Below, piece by piece: positions 1 to 12,665 of a stretch of 64,000 nucleotides of DNA. The DNA is from Apostichopus japonicus (Eukaryota > Echinodermata > Holothuroidea > Aspidochirotida > Stichopodidae): positions 10,887,001 through 10,951,000 of the forward strand of contig NC_092562.1 of assembly GCF_037975245.1 (NCBI RefSeq). Direction: 5' to 3'. Each line of letters starts with the position of its first letter. The stretch's first letter is position 1. The notes beneath the pieces were generated by a model, which saw nothing but the letters and a program-made list of their open reading frames with translations, made no database searches and had not been told where the DNA came from. Both the position numbers and the translations under genes were made by a program.

Positions 1-221
1 TTAAACAAGATACTACATCTCTGTGTGAGTTTGTTAGTGAGAAATTTCTCAATACTATGTATGTATTTTAGATCCTCCTGCAAACAGGAACTCGCGAAGA
101 AGCCTCAGTGGCTTATAAAAGCCGCAAGCTGAACGAAGTCAGTCTCTTAAATTCATATTTAACGTCCATGATTGTGAATTGTCAACAACTCTCTAACTGG
201 ACGACATACATTAATCTTGGA

Positions 222-273
222 GTTGCTCGAACCGGGAATCGGAAGGCACCGGCATTAACCACTGAGCTAACAC
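222..273 (-). repeat. tRNA-derived SINE head (partial)
   Basis: Read on the minus strand this segment has a good pol III A box (TAGCTCAGTGG, in 249-270) followed by a B-box-like GGTTCGAGC (in 223-233). The distance from A-box start to B-box start is about 37 nt, shorter than in a true tRNA, and I cannot fold a proper anticodon arm or acceptor stem. It therefore reads as the tRNA-like head of a SINE, or a decayed tRNA pseudogene, rather than a working tRNA gene. Confidence 0.45.
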
Positions 274-3200
274 TCCTGAAAATATACTATCAAATACACT
301 TGAACTGAAAAAAGAAATATCTTCACGTTTGGAAAAGCAATTGGGGAAGGGGGAGGGGGCAGTATGAGAATAACTTTTTATATATTGAATCTTTTGTTAA
401 ATTTTACAATATCCTTTTCTGAAATGTTTAAGGAGACACAAATCCAACTATCATTACTGGTCATGATTTGATAGAAGTCACTGTCATTAACAACTTCCTC
501 AAACAGCTAAGAAAAGTCATATTCCAGACATTTGGGAGTTGTTTCTTTTTCTTTCTTTTTCACACGCAAGGTTGAAGACTTGATCGATCGAGTCTAAATA
601 TGAAAACTGACCATCGAAGTCACTTACGCTTCAATTCTTTACGTTTTTGCTATGTTTATTATCTGCGATTGAGATGGGACTTGAAGATGCTGAATCTAAA
701 GTACATGGAAGAACCTTTTTAACTTCACATGACCTAATGATGGCTGGGATTGTGCCCCCCTCCCTCCCCCTTTAAGGTTAACATTTAAATATTGTAAACA
801 TATGTAAAAATATCAGTATGAAGCAGACATACACACATACATGTTCATTATTATGCTTTACCTGTTAATATGCCCCCAAAACATTTCCTTTTCATTCACA
901 TTTCCACATGATTCATTGCTATTCCTAGATTTACTTTTCCTGTGTTTTCTTTAGACCCTGCATGTTCCAAAGCAACGTTAACGTCAGAGTTTTTAACTGT
1001 ACACTTTAGCATAATTATATGACTGACGATGTTATTTATACTGAGGTCAAGAAAGGAAAGCCACTTCATTAAGTTTTCCACATTTATTTGAGAAATAAAC
1101 CTTCATAAATTTCTTACCCCACTTTTTTTTATATTAATATTATTATTTTCATTTATGCACAATTGTACTGTAGGTTTAATTAAGCAGAGCTACCTGGCAG
1201 CCACTGTAAAACATAGTAAATAATGATTTCTACAAAGAAAAAAACCAGCATCAATTGCAGCTCTAAGACTGCCGTACGTAGACAAATAAAATTTCTTCAT
1301 TCTCCATATTTTGTCAAATCGCATATTGATCAAATTATGGCATAACAAAAACCAAAGTTTTGATCAGAAAAATAAAAATAAAAAAAATATAATGATATCT
1401 ACTTTTCTGTCAATTTTCCTCTTTCGTTGGAAAATCAGTTGCCATAGCAACTCCAGACTCCTTATAATTTCCTACTGTCATTCTCCCCACAGCTGCAATG
1501 TATTTCATAAACTGCTTATAGCAGATGAATACAGGTTCTCCACTACAAAGAACCTGCTAGTTTAACAGGTACTCAAAGGATATGGCATATCTGTATCCCA
1601 CACCTCAACTTTCAGAAACTTTGTACATTTCCCAAACTAAAGAGTAGTGTCCTATACAAGTAACGTACCATAACAGGCCATCGTGGGGACATGTTTTATC
1701 CAGGCCATGGTAAGGGATTCCAAAGACGCTTGGTCGCAACAGCTGGACATGTTCGCAAATTATAGCATTCCCAAAATTCTGTAATTGGTTCTTTGGTGTC
1801 GAAAGCAAAAGAATGTTACTACTGTACCTCCATAGCCCCAAATCCCAGTGACCTATTAAAACTGTAACAAGTACTGACATTGGTTGTGCCTGTCTAATTA
1901 CAACAATTCAAATAAAACTGTCCATTTTTCAAATATTTCTAAGCGCTTACTTTTTGCCACCTATATTCTCTTTCCTCAAGTATGCCAATATCTGAGATCA
2001 TAAGTCTGTCATTCTAACAAATATCATTTTCATATTTTTACAGCCAATTTAAAGCACATGTTGGCAATTAACACAGTAACCTTCTTTCTTTTACAGACGG
2101 GAGCGTGCGCTGATTAACCTTACGAGAGCTAATTTCCTTCCAAGTTAAACTACCATGTAAGTCTTTTAATGCAATGGATCGCAGACTGCAACTAGGTGGT
2201 TACGTTTTTGACTAGATTACTCTCTTGCCAACCAATAGACCGGAAGAGAGATAACATTTTGTTACTTTATTTAAAAGCACTACTGTCTGCAGAATTATAA
2301 TCCAAGAATAAGAAAAATTTCACTGCCAGGTAACGATTCTTCAGTGCAGGCTAACATGATAGGTTTAAATTTAATCCATTGTTTTATCAAATTTAATACC
2401 AAGTTTTGGACCTTCATATAACCAACAGATCACCCTGTCAGGTGACAGTCAATTAATTTCATTTGTCCCTTAACAAGTTTGTTATGCATTGCAAACATGT
2501 TATTTGAGGCCATAAAAGTCTTATGTTTGGCTATTGAGTTTGTATTTGCTATAAGGGAAATGACCTCATGGTCAATGTGTTAGACTTAGTTATCCAGTCA
2601 CTTTGACTGATGAACTTCAGATGCTTAAAGGATCATTTCTCAAAAAAAGGAATAGTATGTGATCCACATTCTTCTACCCAGACCCAAAGATTTATTTATC
2701 CCTGTATGATCATGCATTTGGACATGAAGTATCAACCAGTTACTTATTTCTATTACTTGAACTAGAAATACTGAATTACATTAATAAAAACTTCTAGCAC
2801 ACAATGTGTGGGTTTAGAGGAAATACTGTATGAAATTATATATGATATTTGCATGCAGCTCAATGATCTGTGACCTGCTGAGTTGTTTGGAACAATGAAA
2901 CACATTCATAAGTTTCAATATAATGTTAGTGCATTGGTCATTTGAATTTAAACATCTAAAATAGAGTGGTTGTTTCTCTGCAACCAGGACTGTCTTATCA
3001 TCTTTAACTGGAGGCAAGGACACCAACTATTTATCAGCTGAATAAACTCCACCCAGACTACTGGCCGATTCAAAAAGGAAATTGATTTGAATTCCGACTG
3101 GTAAAACAACAAGTACACTTATAGTTAATTATCACAGATTCGACCTTATTAGCAATACTTGACGACTGCCAGTGACAACTGATGTTACAAGCTATCAACA

Positions 3201-6083
3201 TGCTAACTGAACTTTGCGACGAGAAATACTTTATTTCCTATTAAAAGAGATGCTAGGTTTCATTCTATCTATAAACTTCCACTAACATTATCCACTTGAA
3301 CACAGCTCACAACTGTATTTAGTGAGACCAAAGGTATCAAGGAAAGAAAAATTGTCAATGTCTTCCTGCTAACAGCAGACTCTGTGCAAATTCATGCAGT
3401 TGCTACTTTCCAGCTACTGTACCGTAAGGGCTGTCTACTTCTCCCCCCCCCCCCCCCCAATCTCGACACAGTCAAGCTTTCTGTAAAGTAACAACTTGTA
3501 GTCTATCATCATCGGTGTGGTTTATATCCACACTGTAGTACAGAGGTCATTAGCCTACTACTACTATAAGCTTTTACACACAAGAGTCAGACGCTTCCTC
3601 TCTTTGGCAGCTAACCTATCGGCTGCTTATTTGATTTCATCCTCTTCTCTTCACCTCAGGCGGCCACTAGGAGGATGTTGACAGACATTTTCCCCTCTCT
3701 AGGAATCGAGTCAGAGCCAATTGGACTTCCTCTTTCTCTCTGGGGATTGACTTTGGCCGACAAATTAAAATCAACCTAAATACCTGCTGAGCATTGAGTA
3801 GACCCGGTATTTCTTAATGTCCTTATTGCCATAGCTAGTTTACGATATGCTAGTTTACGATATGGCATCTTTCACTTTCTCATTCTGACGCTTGGCAAAG
3901 AAAGTTGTGTTGTGAGATAGCAACTTCTCAGAGTACCCCCCTCGAAAAAGTCAATAAAATACAAACTAAGTCATAAGTTATGACAACATTAATACATTAT
4001 CATTTAGTATCATCCTTCTTTCACTTTCATAATCAACATTTCTGCGCAAGATCTGCACAAGATTTCTGCGCAAGATTGTGATACGTGGCGGAGGTTATTC
4101 GGTGAGCATGTCGGATACACGAGACTCAACTTACTACTACTACTCCTTCTTTCACTTTCTCTCTTCAAGAGCTGAGGAAGTTTGTTCACCTCGTCACCAT
4201 GGCAGTATACACAGAAAGTCTGCCTCAAGTGCTGGTGTCGTGGTGTTGTGAGTACGCACAACAACATCAAAGGGAAGTCTGCTGGATTCTGTTCTTTATG
4301 ACCATATCTCTGGGTATAACCCCCCCCCCCCCCTAACATGTAAACAGCCCTTCTGTATGAGGTCACATGAAGTTGTAGAGGAGGAGGAGGTGGCTTGATT
4401 TATAATTTTAAATTTCCTGCACTCCTCTTTGAGTACAAACTAACTCTACTTCTTTGAATCAAATTGATAGGAATTCCACCTACAGTGAAGTTTGGACAGT
4501 CGGACAAGTTGAATCATGCCATTTTTGTTTTCAATTTGAAATATGTCATAATCATAAACAATGTCAAAGATGAATTTCCAAACTAGAGGGTTTTGCTTTC
4601 ATTTCTTTCACTTTTTCCTCCATAATTTTCTTCCCCCCCTCTCTCTTTTGTTTTTTCCTGACAGACCTAGTCTTCCTTGGTGGTCAAATGTCCAGAATGC
4701 TACCAGACACAAGTTTATGTTTGCATAAAGCATATAGATCACTAATAAAATTCCATCTTTACTACGCTGTAAACATGTCAGAATATCATATTCAAAACTA
4801 AAACTTTAGGCAACAGAAAGAAGGGAGGGGAAAACAGGGAGGTAGGAATATTATGATTGATCTTCTGGGTAACCATAGATTTATTGTTTCAAAGACTCGT
4901 TGGATACCATCACAGTGTAAACACAGGGATCTACATTAAATGCTGTCACTACCATTTACAGTAGGGGTTCCATGTTATAGAGTTATAAACTGTGTTGATT
5001 CAATACAGAAAACTTTGTGTCCCACAGACTCACTGTAATATATTATTACTTCATTTGCATATCTCTTAAAAGTTTATGGTCAATTCTTGCTGGTGTGATT
5101 TTGATGGAGACAAACAACAGATAAGGGTTTATAGGTAGAACCAGTTCTACCTTCAACAGTCAAGTATAATAAACACCACACTGTGGCAAATTCAGAATTC
5201 AAAATTTACTTTCCGAACGGCACATGCTAAACAGAGATATTCATCACTGTAACCTTTTGTCAGAAAACAGGTTTAGCAGATTCCATTCATCGAGGTGGGG
5301 CCATATCCCCCCCCCCCCAAAAAAAAAAGAAAATTCTATTGTTAATCTTATCTATCATCAAAAACAAAAAACCTCTTACTGTACCTTTGTAAAGGTTTAA
5401 CATTTTACTAGCAGACACTTAACAAAGACATTATCTGCAGTGAAGTGTTAAAGGGTTGATTTTCACGGCCATGCGTATACGCAGTCACGATACATAACCG
5501 CAACACCAAGTCAGGCATTAAACAGGAGCTTATAAGACAAATAACGCTGGCTCAAGAAAACAGAGAGATATACTGGCTTTTGTCTATTGGTGGCAAACAA
5601 AGCAGCACCCACCCATCCACCCATGACTAGCTGTCAATAATTACAAAACTTAAAAACAAGAAAAGCACAATCTTTCTGCTTGGCATCCTTTCTTGAATAC
5701 AGGTGTTATGAGGTATGTCCACAGACGCCCACTCACGGACTAACAGTGCTGCTAGTCCCACAGACTGACAGACACTCCTGCTGACTTAGTATTACCAACA
5801 ATTTGTAATCTTTTCAATCTTCTCTTGTTCACCTTGAGATAAAATCGCCACTAATTATGCCTCCTGCAGCTAAGATTGCTTAGACTGCCGTGAACTTCAT
5901 ACCCTTTCTATGCCTTGCCATGTCCAACGTGGTGGATCCAAGAACCATCCATCCGAATTGTGATTTATTTTATTTATTTTGATAGACTCCTGTCACTAGT
6001 TTTGTTACACTTGTTAACGGGCAAACAGTATTCAAAAAGATGACTAGGCCATGACGAGTTACTCGAATCTTACTCAGAGTTTA
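274..6083. other. Non-coding stretch at left end, downstream flank or intron of the receptor gene
   Basis: I see no convincing exon here. It holds poly-C runs at 3443-3458, 4321-4333 and about 5308-5317, and a 15-bp direct duplication (GCTAGTTTACGATAT) near 3837-3867. It also holds a short local duplication around 4035-4080 (TTTCTGCGCAAGAT twice). The receptor gene on the minus strand should continue through this stretch towards the left edge. I could not find the exon that completes the HRM, so it is probably outside the window or too short for me to recognise. Confidence 0.4.
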
Positions 6084-6243
6084 AGAACTGTTAATATGCA
6101 AAAACGGTGGATTTTTTATTGCTCATTACCTTGGAAACACTCGGCTTGACTCCTACTCCAAGTCGCTACTTTTGCTTTAGGAGTCGAGTGTTTCCGAGGA
6201 AAGTGCAACAAAAATCCAATGTTTTTTTCATAACAACAGTTCT
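6084..6243. mobile_element. Foldback MITE with TA target duplication
   Basis: The 160-bp segment is almost entirely an imperfect inverted repeat. The left arm begins AGAACTGTTAATATGCAAA and the right arm, read in reverse, begins AGAACTGTTGTTATGAAAA. Both arms continue through GGATTTTT.TTGC and GGAAACACTCG. TA dinucleotides flank both ends (6082-6083 and 6244-6245), the duplication used by Tc1/mariner-class elements. There is no coding capacity. The terminal motif does not identify a family for me, so assignment to Tc1/mariner rests only on the TA and the fold. Confidence 0.7.
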
Positions 6244-6693
6244 TAGATCAAGCTGATCTTTTACAGATGTTTGACAAAGACATAGTCACCCTGTACACAA
6301 ACTATTGAATGAGAATCTGGAGTCTTTTTTTGCAACCAATTACGATTCTAAGTAAAGGCTAACAACTCCTGGTTCAGATCCTAAGATCAGGCACATTGTA
6401 CTATCATGAAATGCTTGCCTACAACTATCGTGTATGGCACAGCTGACAAACGAAAATTCAGTTTCTTCAATTTTTCCGTGTTAATGGATAAACACTATCC
6501 TACCATTGTTAGCGCATGATGGAATGAAGCCTACCTTTAACTCATCTTTAGGACCTCCTTGATTCACACCTTTCATTCGCCCACATATTGAAATTGCTTC
6601 CTACTGATGACCGAGGGTCAATTTGTCACTTACACTACCTTCGAACACACCTGAGACCTCAAAAATATGTTTTTTCTGTTTTGCCTTCCTTAC

Positions 6694-6810
6694 CTGTTGA
6701 TCCTTCTGGGCACGGCTTCTCAACGATGACACCCCTGATGGTGCTGGGCCATGAGATTCCTCTTCGTGATGTCCCTGGACAAATATTGGAAGGAGGCTTG
6801 GTCGAAGGTT
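6694..6810 (-). CDS. HRM (hormone receptor motif) exon of adhesion-GPCR-like gene
   Basis: Minus-strand exon with acceptor TTTATCTTGCAG and donor CAACAG|GTAAGG, 117 nt, phase 1 in and phase 1 out. The peptide contains NICPGTSRRGISWPSTIRG and then VIVEKPCPEGSTG. This is the first half of an HRM domain as in latrophilins and CELSR/BAI-type adhesion GPCRs: Cys, RG-x-x-WP-x-T, G, PCP-x-G-x-x-G. In those receptors the HRM lies outside the membrane between the N-terminal adhesion modules and the GAIN autoproteolysis domain. The remaining HRM Cys/Trp residues must be in the next exon, which I could not find; the gene is therefore cut by the left edge or by my detection limit. It follows the stalk exon at 7511-7648 in the same phase. 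Confidence 0.82.
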
Positions 6811-7137
6811 CTGCAAGATAAATAGGAAAAAAATTGATATTTTACTCCCGTTGGTCATGGATGACATTTTAAAAACCAATCGGTAAATAATAATTTACGT
6901 ATCTGCGTATACACATGTTTGCTTCAATCTATTTTCTACTCAGGTGTCTTTTACAACACCTGAATTCTGAAATTTAATTATCACTGCAAAACATGACTGG
7001 AACAGCTCGAAAAGGGAGGTGTTGCATCTCTGAAATTTATTGTTGGAATTAGAATTGTAACTTCTTCCGAGGTTGCTCCACAAGGAATACTGTAGGTCAG
7101 TGCACCATGGCAAAAACTGTCCATATAAAAATAAACA

Positions 7138-7470
7138 TACATATATACATATATATATATATAAATACTTACTTTCACATCTCGTTTTCTATACATGATA
7201 CAAAGATGATGGGGTATGTGTGGGGTAAGGGTTGGTGGGCTATGGTGAGTGGCTTTATTGTGCTTGTGTTTATAGTGATGTCAGTGAATATCCGTGTTTG
7301 GGTAGGTGGGGTTAGAGGTGTGTGGGATTAGGGGTGGGTGGGGTTGTACAGTAGTGACGGATATGGATTAGGGTATGACAGTGGGGTGGGATGGGGCTTA
7401 ACAGTGGGTCTAGGTTGGTGTGAGGGTTATAGGTTGGTTTAGGTGGTTGGTAGAGAGAGGGGTGATACTA
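7138..7470. repeat. TA microsatellite and GT/G-rich intronic tract
   Basis: A short (TA)n run at about 7140-7163 is followed by roughly 260 nt in which the plus strand is almost only G, T and A, with many GGGT, GTGGGG and TTAGGG-like runs. It lies in the intron between the stalk exon and the HRM exon. Because the gene is on the minus strand, the pre-mRNA carries the C/A-rich complement. No open coding signal is seen. Confidence 0.6.
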
Positions 7471-7510
7471 GAGTAGATGAAGTGATATATGATGTCTTTA
7501 TATAAATTAC

Positions 7511-7648
7511 CTTTCATTATCACAGTTGTAGTCTCCATCTTGGCCGTTGGTGTTGTGACTGATGAAGTCACTTCGACAGTGAGGGTAGACACATCTCCGT
7601 CAGTCAACGGATTGTTGCTGCTACTCGCTGTGGAAGTAGCTGGAGTTG
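7511..7648 (-). CDS. Ser/Thr-rich stalk exon of adhesion-GPCR-like gene
   Basis: Minus-strand exon of 138 nt (46 codons), acceptor CTTTAACTTCCTTAG and donor ATGAAAG|GTAATTT, phase 1 in and out. The peptide begins TPATSTASSSNNPLTDGD and is dominated by Thr and Ser with no Cys, as expected for an O-glycosylated stalk between the lectin domain and the HRM. After exon 3a the junction codon would be TCA (Ser); after exon 3b it would be ACA (Thr). Both keep the frame open. Low complexity means homology alone cannot prove it, but the splice signals and matching phases on both sides make it a good member of this gene. Confidence 0.72.
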
Positions 7649-7917
7649 CTAAGGAAGTTAAAGCAATAAACATTAACATTCATGCAAGAAGGACAGGGTT
7701 AATACTATCCGAATGTAGAAATTAGAGTCAAACTAATTACATCGACGACAAAAATACGAAGAACGTCTCTATGGGGTTTCTGTTTACAGTTGTGCCTATC
7801 TTCATACTTTATAAGTGTGTATCTTTAACACTGAAAAATTTCCAATTAATGGCCAAGGTCAGTTTCAATTGAAATATAAAATGATATTTTCTCAAATGCA
7901 AATGTTTCTAATGTGCA

Positions 7918-8150
7918 CAACGAACAGACCAAAAAAGTAGGTTTAAGTGGAAAGCAAATTTTTTATGTCATATATCTATCCATTTCTGGCAAAATCTCAT
8001 CGGATAGTCTCCATTCAAAACCAAAGAAAATTACTTTTAAAATGCCAAGTTGTGCAACCAAAGCTATTATTTTATAACAAACAGAACAACAAAGTAAGTT
8101 TAAGTGGGGAAACCAATTTCTATGCCATACAGCTAACCATTTCTAGTGGT
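7918..8150. repeat. Imperfect direct duplication, two copies about 160 bp apart
   Basis: A segment of about 75 bp starting AACGAACAGACC at 7918 recurs diverged at 8078 (AACAAACAGAAC). Both copies continue through GTTTAAGTGG and CCATTTCT. It is intronic to the receptor gene, with no coding signal. Confidence 0.55.
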
Positions 8151-10284
8151 AACCATGGATATATATATTCACACAAAAATATATGATAAATTATGAAAAT
8201 AATGATTTTAAACTTTATTATTAGGCAAATGATTTTGCATGCAAGTAAAAAGCATCCTGTTATACAAGCGACTTTACTGCTTGCCTCTTAATGATATCAT
8301 GCTGTTTTAGCAAGGTGCATGAAAACAGACTTAAATCTGTTTAAGTTCTAAATTATATGAAAAATCCGCTGATTATACACAGAGTTTAAATAAATGTGCT
8401 GACCCTTTAAGTAGAATATTTCCTTCTACAGCTCTCTTTAAAATAACATAACATTTTATATCTGTGCCATTTCATGTTTTATATTTTTTTCAATATTTAT
8501 TTTGTGTATCTTTTATTATGTACAAACTGTTTTTTTTTTAATGTTTAACCTGGCAACATTTGCTTCTTTTAAGTTTGGGACTATAATTGGGATGGGTCTG
8601 GGAGGGGGGGGGGGGGGTGGGAGTATCACATCGAATGAGGGAGTGAAAGGAAAAGTTGGGAAAGTGGCCGAGGAAATGGGATTTAGAATTTGGGAGATGG
8701 ATAGATATACCTGGGATTCACAAGATTTTATAACTGGAATATTTTTCGGTACACAAATATCACGGTTTTCTAGCAATTTACTTGAATATTGAATCCTGGC
8801 TTTAAATAGCATATTTTGAATGAAATCTGATATAAATGAAAGACCAGACCTGCTAGATAATATTGATATACATAAATGCACATCATAGAACATTGTATTA
8901 TACTATTAGTAAATGATTTATTTTGTATGTACAGTAGAGTATACTCTCACTTAGCAAATTCCACCTAAGTTTAAAATGGTCACATTTTGTTAGCAATATT
9001 TGTTTAATGCATACAGATCCAAAAACAGCATCACCTATGGAACTTCAGGAAGTAAAGGGCATCCCAAAAATGAAAAATTTATACAGTGAAGTAAATTATT
9101 TTGCTCCTTTTTAAGGTGTTCTGTCCCCCTGTTCCTCTAAGGGCATAATTCCCACAACAAAGCAGTTAAGCACTTTTATAACTAGTCATGTATAATTCCC
9201 TCAAGTAGCGGTGAAAAATGAATTAAATATATGACTAAAATACGTCTGCAAATTTCCCATCCGCATCTTTTTAATTTGCGATGCATTCTAATTTCAAAAC
9301 AGCTCGCCTGAGTGACCACAGTTTTAAGAATCCATTTCGAATTATTCATTTCATGCTAATTTTTGTTCATGATGGGGGAACAACTTATTAAGAGTCTTGG
9401 ACTAATATTGCCATCTCATTTTGAGTTTTGTCCTGTTGGTTAAAGGTCAAATTGCCAGAAAATTTGAAAACCAAAAGTCAAAGTTCTGCCAAAGGATAAT
9501 CATTATCACACGTCACCATTTTGGCATTTTCTGGAAGTCCTGATAACAAAACCTGTTCATGAAAACTATTTGTCACCATGCAGCTGGGTTCGTGTGCACT
9601 ATCCCTCAAAAGATCTTGATTATTTTTATTGCAATATTTTATAGCTGTTGTTATGGCATGGATCTCTTAACCAGAGATTATCGCAGTGTATGAACTCAAC
9701 ATACCTGGATAGTGGATAAATGATAAACGACCTCAGAGGAGGACTCACGCAACAAGAATGTGAAGGAAAGTATTAAATATGTTTTGAGGTAAGACACCCC
9801 ACTCCACTTGGATTTATTATATTTGCTACGTTTTTTTATATCAATGGGCCAAACTAAATTAGATCTATGACTTCCGGAGCATCATCGTATCCATGACGAT
9901 GGCATAGAATGCCAAAATTGAAAAATGCATGTTAAGAGATATGGTTGAATTTTTGATAACTTAGAAGTTACAGAGGATCTGTGTCACGTTGACGTCACCC
10001 TTGACAACCTCAGAGGAGAAGTCACTTGTATTCAGGTTATCCCACAGTAAAGATTTGATTTGCTCTCATGGCCCACAGTAAGTTTATACTGACCTTACCA
10101 TTCATATGTAGAATCAAATTTAGCTCCAAAATATATATGCATACAAATTTATTTAAGTTAATTTTACATACTGCATCCAAATTAGTTTTTGCAAATGTAC
10201 GTTAGTAAAATATATAATCTGTTTTATGGTTTATTAAAAATTTGTGAGGATCTGTCCATAAGAAACACAGTTTCAACATAACAT

Positions 10285-10408
10285 TAAAGTAAAGTTAAGT
10301 CTCTAATGTTAAGTCTCATGGTACAGTCACAGTGAAAGGTACAGTCACAGTGAAAGTTAAGTTAAGTCATTAAAGTTAAGTCTCATTGTACAGTCACAGT
10401 GAAAGGCT
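10285..10408. repeat. Local tandem repeat of TAAAGTTAAGTCTC / GTACAGTCACAGTGAAAG
   Basis: Three copies of GTACAGTCACAGTGAAAG (one with a short spacer) alternate with AAAGTTAAGTCTC-type units within about 120 bp. This is a short local duplication with no coding content. Confidence 0.7.
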
Positions 10409-12105
10409 AACTGCACCTATTTTATATGATGCCTACTGTACTAAACTGACAAGGTCCACACAACACTTTTTTTTTGTTACAGACCATTACAAACATCTTC
10501 CATGAGTGCAAAAGGCCAATTGAAAGTCTGTTTAATTATGAAATACATCCCAACAGCTACAGTATTTGAAAAAAAAAAAAAAAAAATTGCAAGTTTGAAG
10601 TCCTGGCAGTGAATTTTAGGAGCATACTTTCCATTTTCTTACAAAAGTGAATCTTTTTCAAATCTCCCTTTTTTAATGGTTTGTTATTTCTACCCCAAGG
10701 GAATCTTTAGAATACACACTTTATGAGTCATTTAGTGATCATAAGTTGCACCATCATTAAATTCTCTATCAAACGCTTAAAAAAAATTTGGTTTATTTTT
10801 CTTTCTCTTTTCACATTCGTAAAGCGAATGTTTTTTGTCCTTTCATCGGAATGTGGACTAAAACAGTCTGCAAACAGATTCCTCCCAGCCCTTAAGCGAT
10901 CTTTGATAGCCAATACAAGTCCCATGTTTTCATTGATAACATCATATCTGCTGAACAACATGAATGACTTTGCCTTCTTGCAGCTCTCAGTGAATAGAAT
11001 GTGTTAATTTTTCGTTTGAATAAGAATTAGTCACCAGGAAGAGATCAGAGATGAAATATAGCCTTTGACCTCGAGGATAATACACAGATGACAATACTTT
11101 TTACACTCCCTGTGTGTTATTGTTTATAATAAATGAAAAACAAACAAAAGGGTTCTGTCAAATGTTAGAGATTTAATATAAAGCATTCTACCCATAGGTA
11201 CATGAAGTAGCATGATATGCTCGACAGATGTTACTAGGTTATTCATTGTTTATGATGATTTTCAAAAAATAATATGAGATCTATATTTTAGTTTCCTCAT
11301 AAACTGCTTCTTTTTTTTTTAAATTTCATAACTGACAAGATTAAAATGAAACCCACCAAAATGTAGAAAAGATACCGAGAGAGAAGGGTTTACATTATAA
11401 AGAGACCACTTGAAAGTGAGCTTACAAAGGAATTAATTGGGTCGAAAACAAAAGATACTACAAGTCCACGAAATGTCGGCTAAGTACATCTCAGTTAGAC
11501 ATGGGTTGTGGACTGGTTTTCATGATTTTTTTTTTAAGTTTTAAGTTTTGTGGGGAAACTAGATGGACAAGACAAAACTTTGATTACTATTACACACAGT
11601 GTATATCGTGACTTACGATATTCCATATTTTACAGGAGAGAAAAATTTGAAATGTTTCATTTTTATCGTAGCTAGAGACATTGTTTATCCCATGATTTGC
11701 ATAATATCACAAGCCTATACTATCGTTTTTACCATTTTTGGATCGCGGAATAGAGACAGGACATGTCTAAGCTCGCTTCTAACTTTTCAAATCTTGATTA
11801 AAAAACTATCAAATCTGATTGGCTACTGTGATGCAGTTGATTAATGAAGTACAGTATAAACGACATGGAGGGTTTAATTTTTCTGAAAAGCCACAAGGAT
11901 TCTAAAACAATTTAGTCTCAAAGACAACAAAAATGATCAATCACCTTTCTTTCGAGGTACTAACAACTTACATCTCTTGACCAGGGAAGTCACAGACTTG
12001 TCAACATTTTCTCCCTTACAGACAATGTTAAAGTTATCATACAGGATCTTAACTTGGACTGGGTAATAATCCCTTCTGGTTCATTTTAAGACCAATATGT
12101 AACAC

Positions 12106-12665
12106 CATTGCCTACATGATAATATCTTACACCATTGCATATATGTTTATATGTTGCACCACTGCCTATATGTTTATATCTTACACCATTGCCTATAAGT
12201 TTATATCTTACACCATTGCCTATATGTTCATATGTTACACCACTGCCTATATATTAATATATAACACCACTACCTATATGCTTATCTTACACCATTTCCT
12301 ATAAGTTTATATCTTACACCATTGTCTATATGTTATATGTTACACCACTGCCTATATGTTAATATATAACACCACTACCTATATGCTTATCTTACACCAT
12401 TGCCTATATGTTTATATCTTACACCATTGCCTATAAGTGTATATCTTACACCATTGCCTATAAGTTTATATCTTACACCATTGCCTATAAGTTTATATCT
12501 TACAACATTGTCTATATGTTTATATGTTACACCACTACCTATATGTTAATATCTTACATTATTTCCTATACGTTTATATCTTACAGCATTGTCTACATAT
12601 TTATATGTAACACCACTGCCTATATGTTTAAATCTTACACCACTGCCTATAGGTTCATATGTTAT
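12106..12665. repeat. 27-bp minisatellite, about 20 copies
   Basis: Copies of TTACACCATTGCCTATAAGT plus TTATATC repeat with a 27-bp period over about 560 bp. Point differences (CATTGCC or CACTGCC, AAGT or ATGT) and occasional short units occur. Because 27 is a multiple of three, the array stays open in a plus frame and would translate to a nine-residue repeat like SYTIAYKFI. I read this as a by-product of the period, since no start context, splice site or flanking coding sequence supports a protein. Confidence 0.88.

Noticed and set aside
222-273. A functional tRNA gene
   Set aside because: A and B boxes are present but too close together, and no anticodon stem or acceptor stem can be paired.
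3640-3775. Possible short terminal exon on the minus strand (open frame ending LLVAA and a stop)
   Set aside because: The frame is short, unrecognised and not followed or preceded by matching splice sites; it does not resemble an HRM or GAIN continuation.
4010-4366. A 118-codon minus-strand frame
   Set aside because: It includes a poly-Gly from a C-run and repeated SCAE words from a local DNA duplication; no family resemblance.
8502-8893. Overlapping open frames on both strands near 8.5-8.9 kb
   Set aside because: Both pass through the poly-G run as poly-Gly or poly-Pro, and neither has a recognisable domain or splice pairing.
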